A stretch of 64,000 nt of DNA from Pseudomonas cerasi (GTDB taxonomy: Bacteria; Pseudomonadota; Gammaproteobacteria; Pseudomonadales; Pseudomonadaceae): contig NZ_LT222319.1 in the NCBI RefSeq assembly GCF_900074915.1, positions 248,001-312,000 on the forward strand, in the 5' to 3' direction. This document shows positions 47,813-59,103 of the stretch, piece by piece. A model generated the notes under the pieces. It saw only the letters and a program-made list of their open reading frames with translations. It ran no database searches and was not told the origin of the DNA. Positions within the stretch are counted from its first letter, which is position 1, and every line of letters begins with the position of its first letter. Made by a program: the position numbers and the translations under genes.

Positions 47813-49171
47813 ATGAGTACCAACCTCGACCAGCTCACCGATTGGTTGAAAGAACACAAGATTACCGAAGTCGAATGCATGATGTCCGACCTCACCGGGA
47901 TTACGCGCGGCAAGATCTCGCCGACCAACAAGTTCATCGCTGAAAAAGGCATGCGCCTGCCTGAAAGCGTGCTGTTGCAGACGGTGACCGGCGACTACGT
48001 AGAAGACGATATCTACTACGAGCTGCTGGACCCGGCTGACATCGATATGATCTGCCGTCCCGACCAGAACGCGGTGTATCTGGTGCCCTGGGCGGTCGAG
48101 CCCACTGCGCAGGTGATTCACGACACCTACGACAAGCAGGGCAACCCCATCGAGCTGTCGCCGCGCAACGTGTTGAAGAAGGTCCTCAAGCTCTACGCCG
48201 ATCAGGGCTGGCAGCCAATCGTGGCGCCGGAGATGGAGTTCTACCTGACCAAGCGTAGCGACGACCCGGACTATCCGCTACAGCCACCGATCGGGCGCTC
48301 CGGGCGACCGGAAACCGGGCGTCAGTCGTTCTCGATCGAAGCGGCCAACGAATTCGATCCGCTGTTCGAAGACGTCTATGACTGGTGCGAACTGCAGAAC
48401 CTGGACCTGGACACGCTGATCCACGAAGACGGCACGGCGCAGATGGAAATCAACTTCCGTCACGGTGATGCCTTGTCGCTGGCCGACCAGATTCTGGTGT
48501 TCAAGCGCACCATGCGCGAAGCCGCCCTCAAGCACGACGTCGCGGCGACCTTCATGGCCAAGCCGATGACCGGCGAGCCAGGCAGTGCCATGCACTTGCA
48601 CCAGAGCATCATCGACATCGAGACCGGCAAGAATATCTTCTCCAACGAAGACGGGACCATGAGCGAGCTGTTTCTGAACCACGTCGGTGGTCTGCAGAAG
48701 TTCATCCCCGAGCTGTTGCCGCTGTTCGCACCCAACGTCAACTCGTTCCGGCGCTTTCTGCCCGACACTTCGGCGCCAGTGAACGTCGAGTGGGGCGAAG
48801 AGAATCGCACCGTCGGCCTGCGTGTGCCGGACGCCGTACCGCAGAACCGTCGCGTGGAAAACCGTTTGCCGGGTGCCGATGCCAACCCTTATCTGGCCAT
48901 CGCCGCCAGTCTGCTGTGCGGCTTCATCGGCATGGTCGAAGGCATCAATCCGAGCGCACCGGTGGTCGGGCGGGGTTACGAGCGGCGTAATCTGCGTCTG
49001 CCGTTGACCATCGAAGACGCACTGGAGCGTATGGAAAACAGCAAGACCATCGAAAAATACCTGGGCAAGAAATTCATCATCGGTTACGTCGCGGTCAAGC
49101 GCGCCGAGCATGAGAACTTCAAGCGCGTGATCAGTTCGTGGGAGCGGGAATTCCTGCTTTTCGCCGTCTGA
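47813..49171 (+). CDS. spuB: gamma-glutamylpolyamine synthetase (SpuB)
   Basis: This 452-residue paralogue of spuI shows the same GS motifs: APEMEFYLTKR, GSAMHLHQSIID, FAPNVNSFRRF and NRLPGADANPYL. It catalyses the first step of gamma-glutamylation of putrescine or spermidine. It heads the spuB-C-D-E-F-G-H cluster; spuC follows after 68 bp. Confidence 0.92.
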   Translation: MSTNLDQLTDWLKEHKITEVECMMSDLTGITRGKISPTNKFIAEKGMRLPESVLLQTVTGDYVEDDIYYELLDPADIDMICRPDQNAVYLVPWAVEPTAQVIHDTYDKQGNPIELSPRNVLKKVLKLYADQGWQPIVAPEMEFYLTKRSDDPDYPLQPPIGRSGRPETGRQSFSIEAANEFDPLFEDVYDWCELQNLDLDTLIHEDGTAQMEINFRHGDALSLADQILVFKRTMREAALKHDVAATFMAKPMTGEPGSAMHLHQSIIDIETGKNIFSNEDGTMSELFLNHVGGLQKFIPELLPLFAPNVNSFRRFLPDTSAPVNVEWGEENRTVGLRVPDAVPQNRRVENRLPGADANPYLAIAASLLCGFIGMVEGINPSAPVVGRGYERRNLRLPLTIEDALERMENSKTIEKYLGKKFIIGYVAVKRAEHENFKRVISSWEREFLLFAV

Positions 49172-49239
49172 TCACGCAGAGCGCCGCTGCGATTGATGCG
49201 CGGCGCTCTGCTAACTGACCTGATCAAAGGAAGTGCTGC

Positions 49240-50604
49240 ATGAGTGCCAATAACCCGCAAACCCTCGAATGGCAGGCCCTGAGCAGCGAGCATCACCTGG
49301 CACCGTTCAGCGACTACAAACAATTGAAAGAGAAAGGCCCGCGCATCATCACCCGTGCCGAAGGCGTTTATCTGTGGGACAGCGAGGGCCACAAGATCCT
49401 CGATGGCATGTCCGGCCTGTGGTGTGTGGCCATCGGTTATGGCCGCGAAGAACTGGCCGACGCAGCCAGCAAACAAATGCGCGAGCTGCCGTACTACAAC
49501 CTGTTTTTCCAGACCGCCCACCCACCCGTGATGGAGTTGGCCAAGGCCATTTCCGAGATTGCACCGCAGGGCATGAACCATGTGTTCTTCACCGGTTCAG
49601 GCTCTGAAGGCAATGACACGATGCTGCGCATGGTTCGTCATTACTGGGCGCTGAAAGGCCAGCCGAACAAGAAAACCATCATCAGCCGCGTCAATGGCTA
49701 CCACGGCTCCACCGTCGCCGGTGCCAGCCTGGGAGGCATGACGTACATGCACGAGCAGGGCGACCTGCCGATTCCGGGGGTGGTGCACATTCCCCAGCCA
49801 TACTGGTTCGGCGAAGGCGGCGACATGACGCCGGACGAGTTCGGTATCTGGGCTGCCGAGCAACTGGAAAAGAAAATTCTCGAACTGGGCGTCGAGAACG
49901 TCGGTGCGTTCATTGCCGAGCCGATCCAGGGCGCAGGCGGTGTGATCGTCCCGCCCGATTCCTACTGGCCGAAGATCAAGGAAATCCTTTCCCGCTACGA
50001 CATCCTGTTCGCCGCCGATGAGGTGATTTGTGGTTTCGGGCGTACCAGTGAGTGGTTCGGTAGCGATTTCTACGGCCTCAAGCCGGACATGATGACCATC
50101 GCCAAAGGCCTGACCTCCGGTTATGTACCGATGGGCGGCCTGATCGTGCGCGATGAAATCGTCGCGGTGCTCAATGAGGGCGGCGATTTCAATCATGGCT
50201 TTACCTACTCCGGGCACCCGGTGGCTGCGGCGGTGGCGCTGGAGAACATCCGTATCCTGCGCGAAGAAAAGATCGTCGAACGGGTCAAGTCGGAAACGGC
50301 ACCGTATTTGCAAAAGCGTTTGCGTGAGTTGAGCGATCATCCGCTGGTGGGCGAAGTCCGGGGTGTCGGTTTGCTGGGGGCCATCGAGCTGGTGAAGGAC
50401 AAGACCGCCCGCGAGCGCTATACCGACAAGGGCGCGGGAATGATCTGTCGAACCTTCTGCTTCGACAATGGCCTGATCATGCGGGCTGTGGGCGATACCA
50501 TGATCATTGCGCCACCGCTGGTGATCAGTTTTGCGCAAATCGATGAGCTGGTCGAGAAGGCGCGCAAATGCCTGGATCTGACGCTGGCGGTGTTGCAGGG
50601 CTGA
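49240..50604 (+). CDS. spuC: putrescine-pyruvate aminotransferase SpuC
   Basis: This 454-residue class III PLP aminotransferase transfers an amino group from putrescine (or other omega-amines) to pyruvate. The PLP-binding Lys lies in MMTIAKGLTSGYVPMGG, with DEVICGFGRTS before it and GSGSEGNDTMLRMVRHYW for phosphate binding. It acts downstream of SpuB or in parallel. Aspartate/PLP and Lys are intact. GGAAG precedes the start. Confidence 0.93.
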   Translation: MSANNPQTLEWQALSSEHHLAPFSDYKQLKEKGPRIITRAEGVYLWDSEGHKILDGMSGLWCVAIGYGREELADAASKQMRELPYYNLFFQTAHPPVMELAKAISEIAPQGMNHVFFTGSGSEGNDTMLRMVRHYWALKGQPNKKTIISRVNGYHGSTVAGASLGGMTYMHEQGDLPIPGVVHIPQPYWFGEGGDMTPDEFGIWAAEQLEKKILELGVENVGAFIAEPIQGAGGVIVPPDSYWPKIKEILSRYDILFAADEVICGFGRTSEWFGSDFYGLKPDMMTIAKGLTSGYVPMGGLIVRDEIVAVLNEGGDFNHGFTYSGHPVAAAVALENIRILREEKIVERVKSETAPYLQKRLRELSDHPLVGEVRGVGLLGAIELVKDKTARERYTDKGAGMICRTFCFDNGLIMRAVGDTMIIAPPLVISFAQIDELVEKARKCLDLTLAVLQG

Positions 50605-50745
50605 AAACGCAAAAAAAGCGTCGATTCAAGCGCAATGTGCATTGTTTGAGGGGCTTCGGCTTGAAAGCCTGCCCAGGAAGTTGCCAGACTAATGGCTACA
50701 CGCCGCTAACTGACGGTCAGTGATAAAAATACATTGGAGCTACGC

Positions 50746-51843
50746 ATGAAAAAATTTGGCAAGACCCTTCTCGCGCTGTCCCTGATGGGCGTTGTGGCCA
50801 CTGCTGCGCAGGCCGATGACAAAGTGCTGCACGTCTATAACTGGTCCGATTACATCGCGCCGGACACCGTTGCCAAATTCGAGAAAGAATCGGGCATCAA
50901 GGTGGTCTACGACGTTTTCGACAGCAACGAGACGCTTGAAGCCAAATTGCTTGCTGGCAAATCCGGCTATGACATCGTCGTGCCGTCCAACAACTTCCTG
51001 GCCAAGCAAATCAAGGCCGGCGTTTATCAGGAGCTGGACAAGTCCAAGCTGCCGAACTGGAAGAACCTCAACGAATCGCTGCTCAAGGCCGTGTCGGTCA
51101 GCGATCCGGACAACAAGCACGCATTCCCGTACATGTGGGGTTCGATCGGTATCGGCATCAACCCGGACAAGGTCAAGGCTGCGCTGGGCGCCGATGCGCC
51201 GGTCAATTCCTGGGACCTGCTGTTCAAGCCGGAGAACGCTGCCAAGCTGAAGTCGTGCGGCATCAGCTTCCTCGATTCGCCGACCGAAATGCTGCCGATT
51301 GCCTTGCATTACCTGGGCTACCCGACCGATTCTCAGGACAAAAAGCAGCTCGCTGAAGCTGAAGCGCTGTTCATGAAGATTCGTCCATCGATTGGCTATT
51401 TCCACTCGTCCAAGTACATCTCGGACCTGGCCAACGGCAACATCTGCGTCGCAGTCGGCTATTCGGGTGATATCTACCAGGCCAAATCCCGCGCTGCCGA
51501 AGCCGGTGGCAAGGTGAAGGTTGCCTACAACATTCCGAAAGAAGGCGCCGGCAGCTTCTATGACATGGTCGCCATTCCCAAGGATGCCGAAAACGTCGAG
51601 GGTGCCTACAAGTTCATGACCTTCCTGATGAAGCCGGAAATCATGGCCGAGATCACCAACGCCGTACGCTTCCCGAACGGTAACGCGGCGGCTACGGCGC
51701 TGGTTGACAAGGAAATCACCAGTGACCCTGGCGTTTATCCACCTGCCGACGTACAGGCCAAACTGTATGCAATCGCTGACCTGCCTGCAGCTACGCAGCG
51801 GATCATGACCCGCAGCTGGACCAAGATAAAGTCAGGTAAATAA
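50746..51843 (+). CDS. spuD: putrescine-binding periplasmic protein SpuD
   Basis: This 365-residue receptor has a signal peptide cleaved after AQA ([20 protein letters not shown]). The PotF-type motifs [32 protein letters not shown] and [14 protein letters not shown] are present. It delivers putrescine to SpuFGH. TTGGAGC precedes the ATG at 50746. It is followed 171 bp later by a paralogue. Confidence 0.93.
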   Translation: MKKFGKTLLALSLMGVVATAAQADDKVLHVYNWSDYIAPDTVAKFEKESGIKVVYDVFDSNETLEAKLLAGKSGYDIVVPSNNFLAKQIKAGVYQELDKSKLPNWKNLNESLLKAVSVSDPDNKHAFPYMWGSIGIGINPDKVKAALGADAPVNSWDLLFKPENAAKLKSCGISFLDSPTEMLPIALHYLGYPTDSQDKKQLAEAEALFMKIRPSIGYFHSSKYISDLANGNICVAVGYSGDIYQAKSRAAEAGGKVKVAYNIPKEGAGSFYDMVAIPKDAENVEGAYKFMTFLMKPEIMAEITNAVRFPNGNAAATALVDKEITSDPGVYPPADVQAKLYAIADLPAATQRIMTRSWTKIKSGK

Positions 51844-51865
51844 GCCTGTCATCAAACCTGTGGAT

Positions 51866-51889
51866 GCTGCGTAGCCTCGGCCGCGCAGC
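51866..51889 (+). promoter_or_regulatory. intercistronic hairpin between spuD and spuE
   Basis: GCTGCG (51866-51871) and CGCAGC (51884-51889) can pair around a 12-nt loop. There is no T-run, so it more likely tunes message stability than stops transcription. Confidence 0.4.
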
Positions 51890-51945
51890 AGCCAGCAGAC
51901 AGGAATATTGCCTAAACCTTTGCTGGTTGGGCTCATAGACGGTAA

Positions 51946-53109
<1,164 letters not shown>

Positions 53110-53164
53110 AAATCCAGCACCCGGCCATATGGGCCGGGTTGCCTACCTGTTGGGAGTTTCACCC

Positions 53165-54307
53165 ATGGCAGTTGCCTCCGGCGCCTACAAGAAAGCCATC
53201 GAAGGCGGTCAGCAACCCAAAGAGGTGCTGGTCAGGATCGATCGGGTCACGAAGAAGTTCGACGAGACGGTCGCGGTGGACGATGTGTCCCTGCAGATCA
53301 ACAAGGGCGAGATCTTCGCCCTGCTTGGCGGCTCTGGCTCCGGCAAATCGACACTGCTGCGCATGCTGGCCGGGTTCGAACGGCCAACCGAAGGCCGTAT
53401 CTACCTCGACGGTGTCGACATCACCGACATGCCGCCGTACGAACGCCCGATCAACATGATGTTCCAGTCCTATGCGCTGTTCCCGCACATGACCGTGGCG
53501 GACAACATCGCCTTCGGCCTGAAGCAGGACAAGCTGGGCAAGCCGGAAATCGAAGCCCGCGTGGCGGAGATGCTCAAGCTGGTACAGATGACCCAGTATG
53601 CCAAGCGCAAGCCGCATCAGCTGTCCGGCGGTCAGCGTCAGCGTGTGGCCCTGGCCCGTTCGCTGGCCAAAAAGCCCAAGCTGTTGCTGCTCGACGAGCC
53701 GATGGGCGCGCTGGACAAGAAACTGCGTTCGCAGATGCAACTGGAACTGGTAGAGATCATCGAGCGCGTCGGCGTGACTTGTGTAATGGTGACTCACGAT
53801 CAGGAAGAGGCCATGACCATGGCCGAGCGCATCGCGATCATGCACCTGGGCTGGATCGCGCAGATCGGCAGCCCGATCGACATCTACGAGACCCCGACCA
53901 GCCGTCTGGTCTGCGAATTCATCGGCAGCGTCAACCTGTTCGAAGGTGACGTGATCGAAGACATGGAAGCCCACGCGCTGATCCGCAGTCCCGAGCTGGA
54001 GCGCAATATCTATGTCGGCCACGGCGTCAGTACGTCGGTGGAAGACAAGCACATCACCTACGCACTGCGTCCTGAGAAGCTGCTGATCACCACCGAGCAG
54101 CCAGGCTTCGAGTACAACTGGTCGCGCGGCAAGGTCCACGACATCGCCTATCTGGGCGGTCATTCGGTGTTCTACGTCGAGTTGCCGGGCGGCAAACTGG
54201 TGCAGTCGTTCGTCGCCAACGCCGAGCGTCAGGGCGCACGGCCTACCTGGGGCGATGAAGTCTACGTGTGGTGGGAAGACGACAGCGGCGTGGTACTGCG
54301 CTCATGA
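53165..54307 (+). CDS. spuF: polyamine ABC transporter ATPase SpuF
   Basis: This 380-residue PotG-type ATPase has Walker A GGSGSGKST, Q-loop MFQSYALFPHMTV, signature LSGGQRQR, Walker B LLLLDEPMGALD and a C-terminal TOBE-like regulatory domain (about 290-378). GGAG precedes the ATG at 53165. It powers the importer of SpuG/SpuH with two receptors. It overlaps spuG by 4 bp. Confidence 0.94.
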   Translation: MAVASGAYKKAIEGGQQPKEVLVRIDRVTKKFDETVAVDDVSLQINKGEIFALLGGSGSGKSTLLRMLAGFERPTEGRIYLDGVDITDMPPYERPINMMFQSYALFPHMTVADNIAFGLKQDKLGKPEIEARVAEMLKLVQMTQYAKRKPHQLSGGQRQRVALARSLAKKPKLLLLDEPMGALDKKLRSQMQLELVEIIERVGVTCVMVTHDQEEAMTMAERIAIMHLGWIAQIGSPIDIYETPTSRLVCEFIGSVNLFEGDVIEDMEAHALIRSPELERNIYVGHGVSTSVEDKHITYALRPEKLLITTEQPGFEYNWSRGKVHDIAYLGGHSVFYVELPGGKLVQSFVANAERQGARPTWGDEVYVWWEDDSGVVLRS

Positions 54308-55224
54308 AAATCCGCAAGATCAAGCGCGCGTTCGAGCGCATAAAGCCCAACGGGCGGCAGATGGTCATCGGCGTGCCGTTCCTCTGGCTATTCCTGTTCT
54401 TTGCCCTGCCGTTTCTGATCGTGCTCAAGATCAGCTTCGCCGAGGCCGACGTCGCGATCCCGCCGTACACCGAAATCTTCAGCTACGCCGACGAAAAGCT
54501 GCAGATGGTCCTCAACTTCGCCAACTACACCCTGCTCAGTGGCGATGACCTGTACGTTTCGGCCTATCTGGGCTCGCTGAAGATGGCCTTCATCAGCACC
54601 TTGCTGTGCCTGCTGATCGGCTATCCGATGGCCTATGCCATCGCCAGCGCGCGCAAGGACCTGCAAACCGTGCTGTTGCTGCTGATCATGATGCCGACTT
54701 GGACGGCGATCCTGATCCGCGTCTACGCCTGGATGGGCATCCTCAGCAACAACGGGCTGCTCAATGCATTCCTGATGTGGCTTGGGCTGATCGACGCGCC
54801 GTTGCAGATCCTCAACACCAACCTGGCGGTGTACATCGGCGTGGTCTATTCCTACCTGCCGTTCATGATCCTGCCGCTGTACGCCAACCTTGTGAAGCAC
54901 GACACCAGCCTGCTGGAAGCCGCGTCCGACCTGGGTTCGAGCACCTTCAACAGTTTCTGGAAAATCACCGTACCGCTGTCCAAGAACGGTGTGATCGCCG
55001 GCTGCATGCTGGTATTCATTCCGGTGGTCGGCGAGTTCGTGATTCCCGAGCTGCTCGGCGGCCCGGAAACCCTGATGATCGGCCGCGTGCTGTGGCAGGA
55101 ATTCTTCAACAACCGTGACTGGCCGGTGGCTTCGGCGCTGGCGGTCATCATGCTGCTGGTGCTGATCGTGCCCATTATCCTGTTCAACCGCAGTCAGGCC
55201 AAAGAACTGGAGGGCAAGGCATGA
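54304..55224 (+). CDS. spuG: polyamine ABC transporter permease SpuG
   Basis: This 306-residue permease (PotH type) has about six membrane segments and the EAA loop TSLLEAASDLGSSTFNSFWK. It starts with ATGA overlapping spuF and ends with ATGA overlapping spuH. It forms the inner-membrane pore with SpuH. Confidence 0.94.
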   Translation: MKIRKIKRAFERIKPNGRQMVIGVPFLWLFLFFALPFLIVLKISFAEADVAIPPYTEIFSYADEKLQMVLNFANYTLLSGDDLYVSAYLGSLKMAFISTLLCLLIGYPMAYAIASARKDLQTVLLLLIMMPTWTAILIRVYAWMGILSNNGLLNAFLMWLGLIDAPLQILNTNLAVYIGVVYSYLPFMILPLYANLVKHDTSLLEAASDLGSSTFNSFWKITVPLSKNGVIAGCMLVFIPVVGEFVIPELLGGPETLMIGRVLWQEFFNNRDWPVASALAVIMLLVLIVPIILFNRSQAKELEGKA

Positions 55225-56102
55225 ACCGCTTTCGATTCTCGAACCTGATGTTGGTTCTGGGTTTGCTGTTCATCTATGCGCCGATGGTGATTCTGGTCAT
55301 CTACTCGTTCAACGCCTCGCAGCTGGTGACGGTCTGGGGCGGCTGGTCGGTGAAGTGGTACGTCGGCCTGCTGGACAACTCGCAACTGATGGGCTCGGTG
55401 ATGCGCTCGCTGGAAATCGCCTGCTACACCGCCGTTGCTGCGGTGGCGCTGGGAACGATGGCTGCGTTTGTGCTGACCCGCATCAGCCGCTTCAAGGGCC
55501 GCACGTTCTTTGGCGGGCTGGTTACAGCTCCCCTGGTCATGCCGGAAGTGATCACCGGTCTGTCGCTGTTGCTGCTATTCGTGGCCATGGCGCAATTGAT
55601 CGGCTGGCCGCAGGAACGCGGCATCATGACCATCTGGATCGCGCACACGACGTTCTGTGCGGCCTATGTGGCGGTGGTGGTGTCGGCGCGCCTGCGTGAG
55701 CTGGACCTGTCGATCGAAGAGGCTGCAATGGACCTGGGTGCCCGTCCGTGGAAAGTGTTCTTGCTGATCACCATCCCGATGATCGCGCCATCGCTGGCTG
55801 CCGGGGGCATGATGTCCTTCGCGCTGTCGCTGGACGACCTGGTGCTCGCCAGCTTCGTCTCCGGGCCCGGCTCGACGACCTTGCCGATGGAAGTGTTCTC
55901 TGCCGTGCGTCTGGGCGTGAAGCCTGAAATCAACGCCGTGGCGAGCCTGATCCTGCTGGCCGTGTCACTGGCAACCTTTCTGGTCTGGTTCTTCACCCGC
56001 CGCGCCGAAAACAACCGCAAGCGTGCGATCCAGCAGGCTATCGAGGAAAGCGCGGCAGACGCCTGGAAGCAGCCTGATCCGAGGCGTGCTCCGGCGGCCT
56101 GA
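55221..56102 (+). CDS. spuH: polyamine ABC transporter permease SpuH
   Basis: This 293-residue permease (PotI type) has six membrane segments and the EAA loop [20 protein letters not shown]. It is the last gene of the spu operon; a BIME-like cluster follows. Its C-terminal tail is charged and Ala/Pro-rich. Confidence 0.94.
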   Translation: MNRFRFSNLMLVLGLLFIYAPMVILVIYSFNASQLVTVWGGWSVKWYVGLLDNSQLMGSVMRSLEIACYTAVAAVALGTMAAFVLTRISRFKGRTFFGGLVTAPLVMPEVITGLSLLLLFVAMAQLIGWPQERGIMTIWIAHTTFCAAYVAVVVSARLRELDLSIEEAAMDLGARPWKVFLLITIPMIAPSLAAGGMMSFALSLDDLVLASFVSGPGSTTLPMEVFSAVRLGVKPEINAVASLILLAVSLATFLVWFFTRRAENNRKRAIQQAIEESAADAWKQPDPRRAPAA

Positions 56103-56113
56103 AAACCTGATCG

Positions 56114-56409
56114 TGCCCGGAGGGCGTGGGAGCGAGCTTGCTCGCGAACTGCCGGGTACCGGCAGCAACTAGCTATCTCGGTTTATCGCTCCCACGCTCC
56201 AGCGTGGGAGCGCAGCTCTGGACGCTCTGCGTCCGATCTTGATAGCGCGGTGCTACGCAGACTTGTGACGCGGAGCGTCACGAAAGGCATGCCAATGCAG
56301 AGCATTGGCACGATAGTCAAACCCGGTTGTGCCTGATGTACCGTACGTGAAGGTTTCACTGTCGGTTCCGACAGCTCGCGAGCAAGCTCGCTCCCACGCC
56401 CTCCGGGCA
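56114..56409. repeat. BIME-like cluster framed by 34-bp perfect inverted repeats
   Basis: The 34-bp arms at 56114-56147 and 56376-56409 are exact reverse complements. Inside, CTGCCGG(GTA)CCGGCAG (56149-56165) and CTGTCGG(TT)CCGACAG (56360-56375) also mirror each other, and other palindromes sit between (CTCCCACGC/GCGTGGGAG, GGACGCTCTGCGTCC, GTGACGCGGAGCGTCAC, GCCAATGC/GCATTGGC). It lies between convergent spuH and hacB and could shield both messages. Confidence 0.9.
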
Positions 56410-56445
56410 GAAGCCCCGTTTCCGGACTCGGCGCAAAGCGTGTCG

Positions 56446-58833
56446 CTAGGCCCCCGGCACCAGCCGCAAAACCCCTTCCGTATGCTCGGCCACGTCCTTC
56501 TCGCTGAAGCGCTGTGGCACGTACCCGCCGTTCACGAAAGCCTTGGCCTGATCCGAGTAGTGCTTGTCGAACGGCACGCCGCTTTGTCCCACCGGATTTA
56601 TCCCCAGGCTGTGCGCCGGGTCGGCGAAGTCGATCAGGCGGCGGGTCGAGGGGCCGTAGCCGACTGGCCACGGGGCAGGACGGATGCTCGATGACAGGTT
56701 GTTCGGCACCTCATGCGTGCCCGGCGCGGCATACGGGCCGACGTTAAAGATCATGTCCAGCGGCTTCTGCGAACCCAGCGGGTGGCCTTGAGTCAAGGTA
56801 TGCGCCTTGCCCCACACCCATTCATCCGGGTTGGTGCCGTACAGCGACCTCAAGTGCGAAACAGTGGCGCGCCAGGCCACCTTGACGGTGTTGGCACGGC
56901 TTTCTTCGTGGGGTGAATTGCGATTGTTCCACCACGGCGAGTCGGCATCGGCGGCCAGGCGCGGCAGCGCGGCGTCTAGGGCGCGGGTCGACAGCAGGGT
57001 TTCAAACATCGCGTCGCCCAGTTCGTCGTGAAAGGTCTCTTCAGTCAGGTCGAACAGGAACTGATTGAACAGCGTGGCACCCACCGAATTGACCGGGTAA
57101 TCACCTTTCCAGCTGGCTAGTCGCTCCACGAGTGCCAGTTCGTCCGGGTCGCTGAGAGCGCTGCGCAGTACCGGAATCAATGGCCTGAGAATGCTCGGTG
57201 CATAGTCGGTCTGCGTGCCCAGTTGCAGCGCCTTGCTGGCGGCCAAGTCCCATTTGATGCTGGAGTCACTGAGTTGCCGGTTCAGCGCCTGGCCACGTTC
57301 GGCCGGGTTGTAGTAGCCGGGAATCGGCATGCCGGTCGGCGACTGCGGCTGGAAGTTGGCCGACACGATGTAGCCACGCGCCGGGTTTTCTTCGTGCGGG
57401 TTGGCGCTGAACGGGTAAAAGCCGAGCTTATCGGCCTGTGCCGTGCTGCCGTCCAGAATGAAAGTGGGGTTGACGCCCTGCGGACGGATCGGCAGTTGTG
57501 CGGCCGCCCACCAGCCGATATCGCCTTTGGCGTTGGCCCAGACGATATTGAGGCCCGGCGACTGAATCTTCTCGGCCGCGCTACGCATCTTGTCCAGCGT
57601 ATCGGCGCGGTTGGTCTCATAGAAACCGTCCAGCACCGGGTTGGCGGATGCCAGAAACGACCACCACATCGCGATTGGCGTCTGGCCGGCGTTCTTGCCC
57701 ATCACATTGTTGACGATCGGTCCGTGCGGCGATTCGAGCAGCGTCAGTGTGACCGGGGCCTGGCCCTTGACGGTGATTTGCTGCTCGGTGCGTTTCATGT
57801 CCACCCATTGCCCGTGGTACCAGACCTGATTCGGGTTGTCCGGGTTGGTCTTCTCGGCGATCAGATCCACGTCGTCGTTCTGAAACATGGTCAGGCTCCA
57901 GCCGAAATCCATGTTATGGCCCAGCAGCGCGAACGGGTTAAGCGCCGGAAAGTGCCCGTACAGTTCGAAACCCGGCGCCGATAGCTGCGCTTCGTACCAT
58001 ATCGAAGGCACCGAGAAGCGGATGTGCGGGTCGCCTGCGAGAATCGGCTTGCCGCTTTGCGTGCGGCTGCCGGAAATCACCCAGGCGTTGCTACCCTCGA
58101 ATTGCGGCAGGCCAGCATCTTCAAGTGTCTTGTGACTCAACTGCGCCAGTTGATTCAGACCCTTCCAGTCGGCGTCGGCCAGTGCCGGTTTCGAGTCGAG
58201 CATGCCGTCCGGGTGCCAGTCCAGGTCGAAGACTTTCAAGTACTCCGGGCCGAGCTGGTCGCGGACGTAGGTCAGCAGTGGCTCGGTTCTGAACGCCGCA
58301 GCAAAACTGTAAGCCAGATAGCCGGCGATGCTGACCGTGTCTTGTGTGGTGAACGGCCGTCTGGGAATGCCCAGCGCGTCGAACTCCATGGGCCTTGCGT
58401 GGGTATCCTGATACTGGTTGATGCCGTCGATGTAGGCTTCCAGCGCTTTCCAGGTGGGGGTGTTCTTGTCTTGGTGTGCGACATACGCATCCGCATGTTC
58501 ACGAATGCGCAGGCTGCGAAACAGCTTGTCGGTCTCGAGCAGATTCGGCCCCAGTACTTCTGCCAGCTCACCGCGTGCCAGGCGACGCAGCATTTCCATC
58601 TGGAACAGCCGGTCCTGAGCATGGGCATAGCCGAGCGCGCGGTAAAGGTCGGCTTCGTTCTCGGCGCGGATGTGCGGCACGCCACGCTCGTCGTAGCGCA
58701 GGGTGACGGGGGCCTGAAGACGGCTCATGGCGATCTCGCCGTCACGTACCGGCAGTTTGCTATTTACGTACCAGCCCGCGCCACCCGCAAGCAGGGCGAA
58801 GATGATGGCTAGAATGAAGAGGCTGCGTTTCAT
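56446..58833 (-). CDS. hacB: acyl-homoserine lactone acylase HacB (penicillin acylase family)
   Basis: This 795-residue N-terminal-nucleophile hydrolase has a signal anchor (MKRSLFILAIIFALLAGGAG), an alpha subunit to Gly247 and a beta subunit starting with Ser248 in FEGSNAWVISG, the autocatalytic nucleophile. Further motifs are AGDPHIRFSVPSIWYEAQLS and NNRNSPHEESRANTVKVAW. Relatives cleave acyl chains from N-acylhomoserine lactones. Position after spuH matches the HacB gene (PA0305 type) known in Pseudomonas, and the length is the same. Substrate range is inferred. Confidence 0.88.
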   Translation of the reverse strand: MKRSLFILAIIFALLAGGAGWYVNSKLPVRDGEIAMSRLQAPVTLRYDERGVPHIRAENEADLYRALGYAHAQDRLFQMEMLRRLARGELAEVLGPNLLETDKLFRSLRIREHADAYVAHQDKNTPTWKALEAYIDGINQYQDTHARPMEFDALGIPRRPFTTQDTVSIAGYLAYSFAAAFRTEPLLTYVRDQLGPEYLKVFDLDWHPDGMLDSKPALADADWKGLNQLAQLSHKTLEDAGLPQFEGSNAWVISGSRTQSGKPILAGDPHIRFSVPSIWYEAQLSAPGFELYGHFPALNPFALLGHNMDFGWSLTMFQNDDVDLIAEKTNPDNPNQVWYHGQWVDMKRTEQQITVKGQAPVTLTLLESPHGPIVNNVMGKNAGQTPIAMWWSFLASANPVLDGFYETNRADTLDKMRSAAEKIQSPGLNIVWANAKGDIGWWAAAQLPIRPQGVNPTFILDGSTAQADKLGFYPFSANPHEENPARGYIVSANFQPQSPTGMPIPGYYNPAERGQALNRQLSDSSIKWDLAASKALQLGTQTDYAPSILRPLIPVLRSALSDPDELALVERLASWKGDYPVNSVGATLFNQFLFDLTEETFHDELGDAMFETLLSTRALDAALPRLAADADSPWWNNRNSPHEESRANTVKVAWRATVSHLRSLYGTNPDEWVWGKAHTLTQGHPLGSQKPLDMIFNVGPYAAPGTHEVPNNLSSSIRPAPWPVGYGPSTRRLIDFADPAHSLGINPVGQSGVPFDKHYSDQAKAFVNGGYVPQRFSEKDVAEHTEGVLRLVPGA

Positions 58834-59103
58834 CCGGTTTCTCTGTAAATGGCGTAGGCGGGAATTAAGACTATCGTTGTGACGCAGTTGATTCGATGAA
58901 ACCCGACACAAGAGCCCGTTCGAAACGGCTTCAGGGCGAATTCGGGCAGGTGAGCTCGCGAGCATCTCCCAGTGTGCAGACAGCAATGTGCACGTTCAAT
59001 GACAGATGTCTGCGATTACAGCCGCGTAGCTTGCCATGCCGGGGCAGACAGAAGAATATCGTTACACAACTTTACGAGTCATTTGTTGAAATCTGGAAAC
59101 CAC

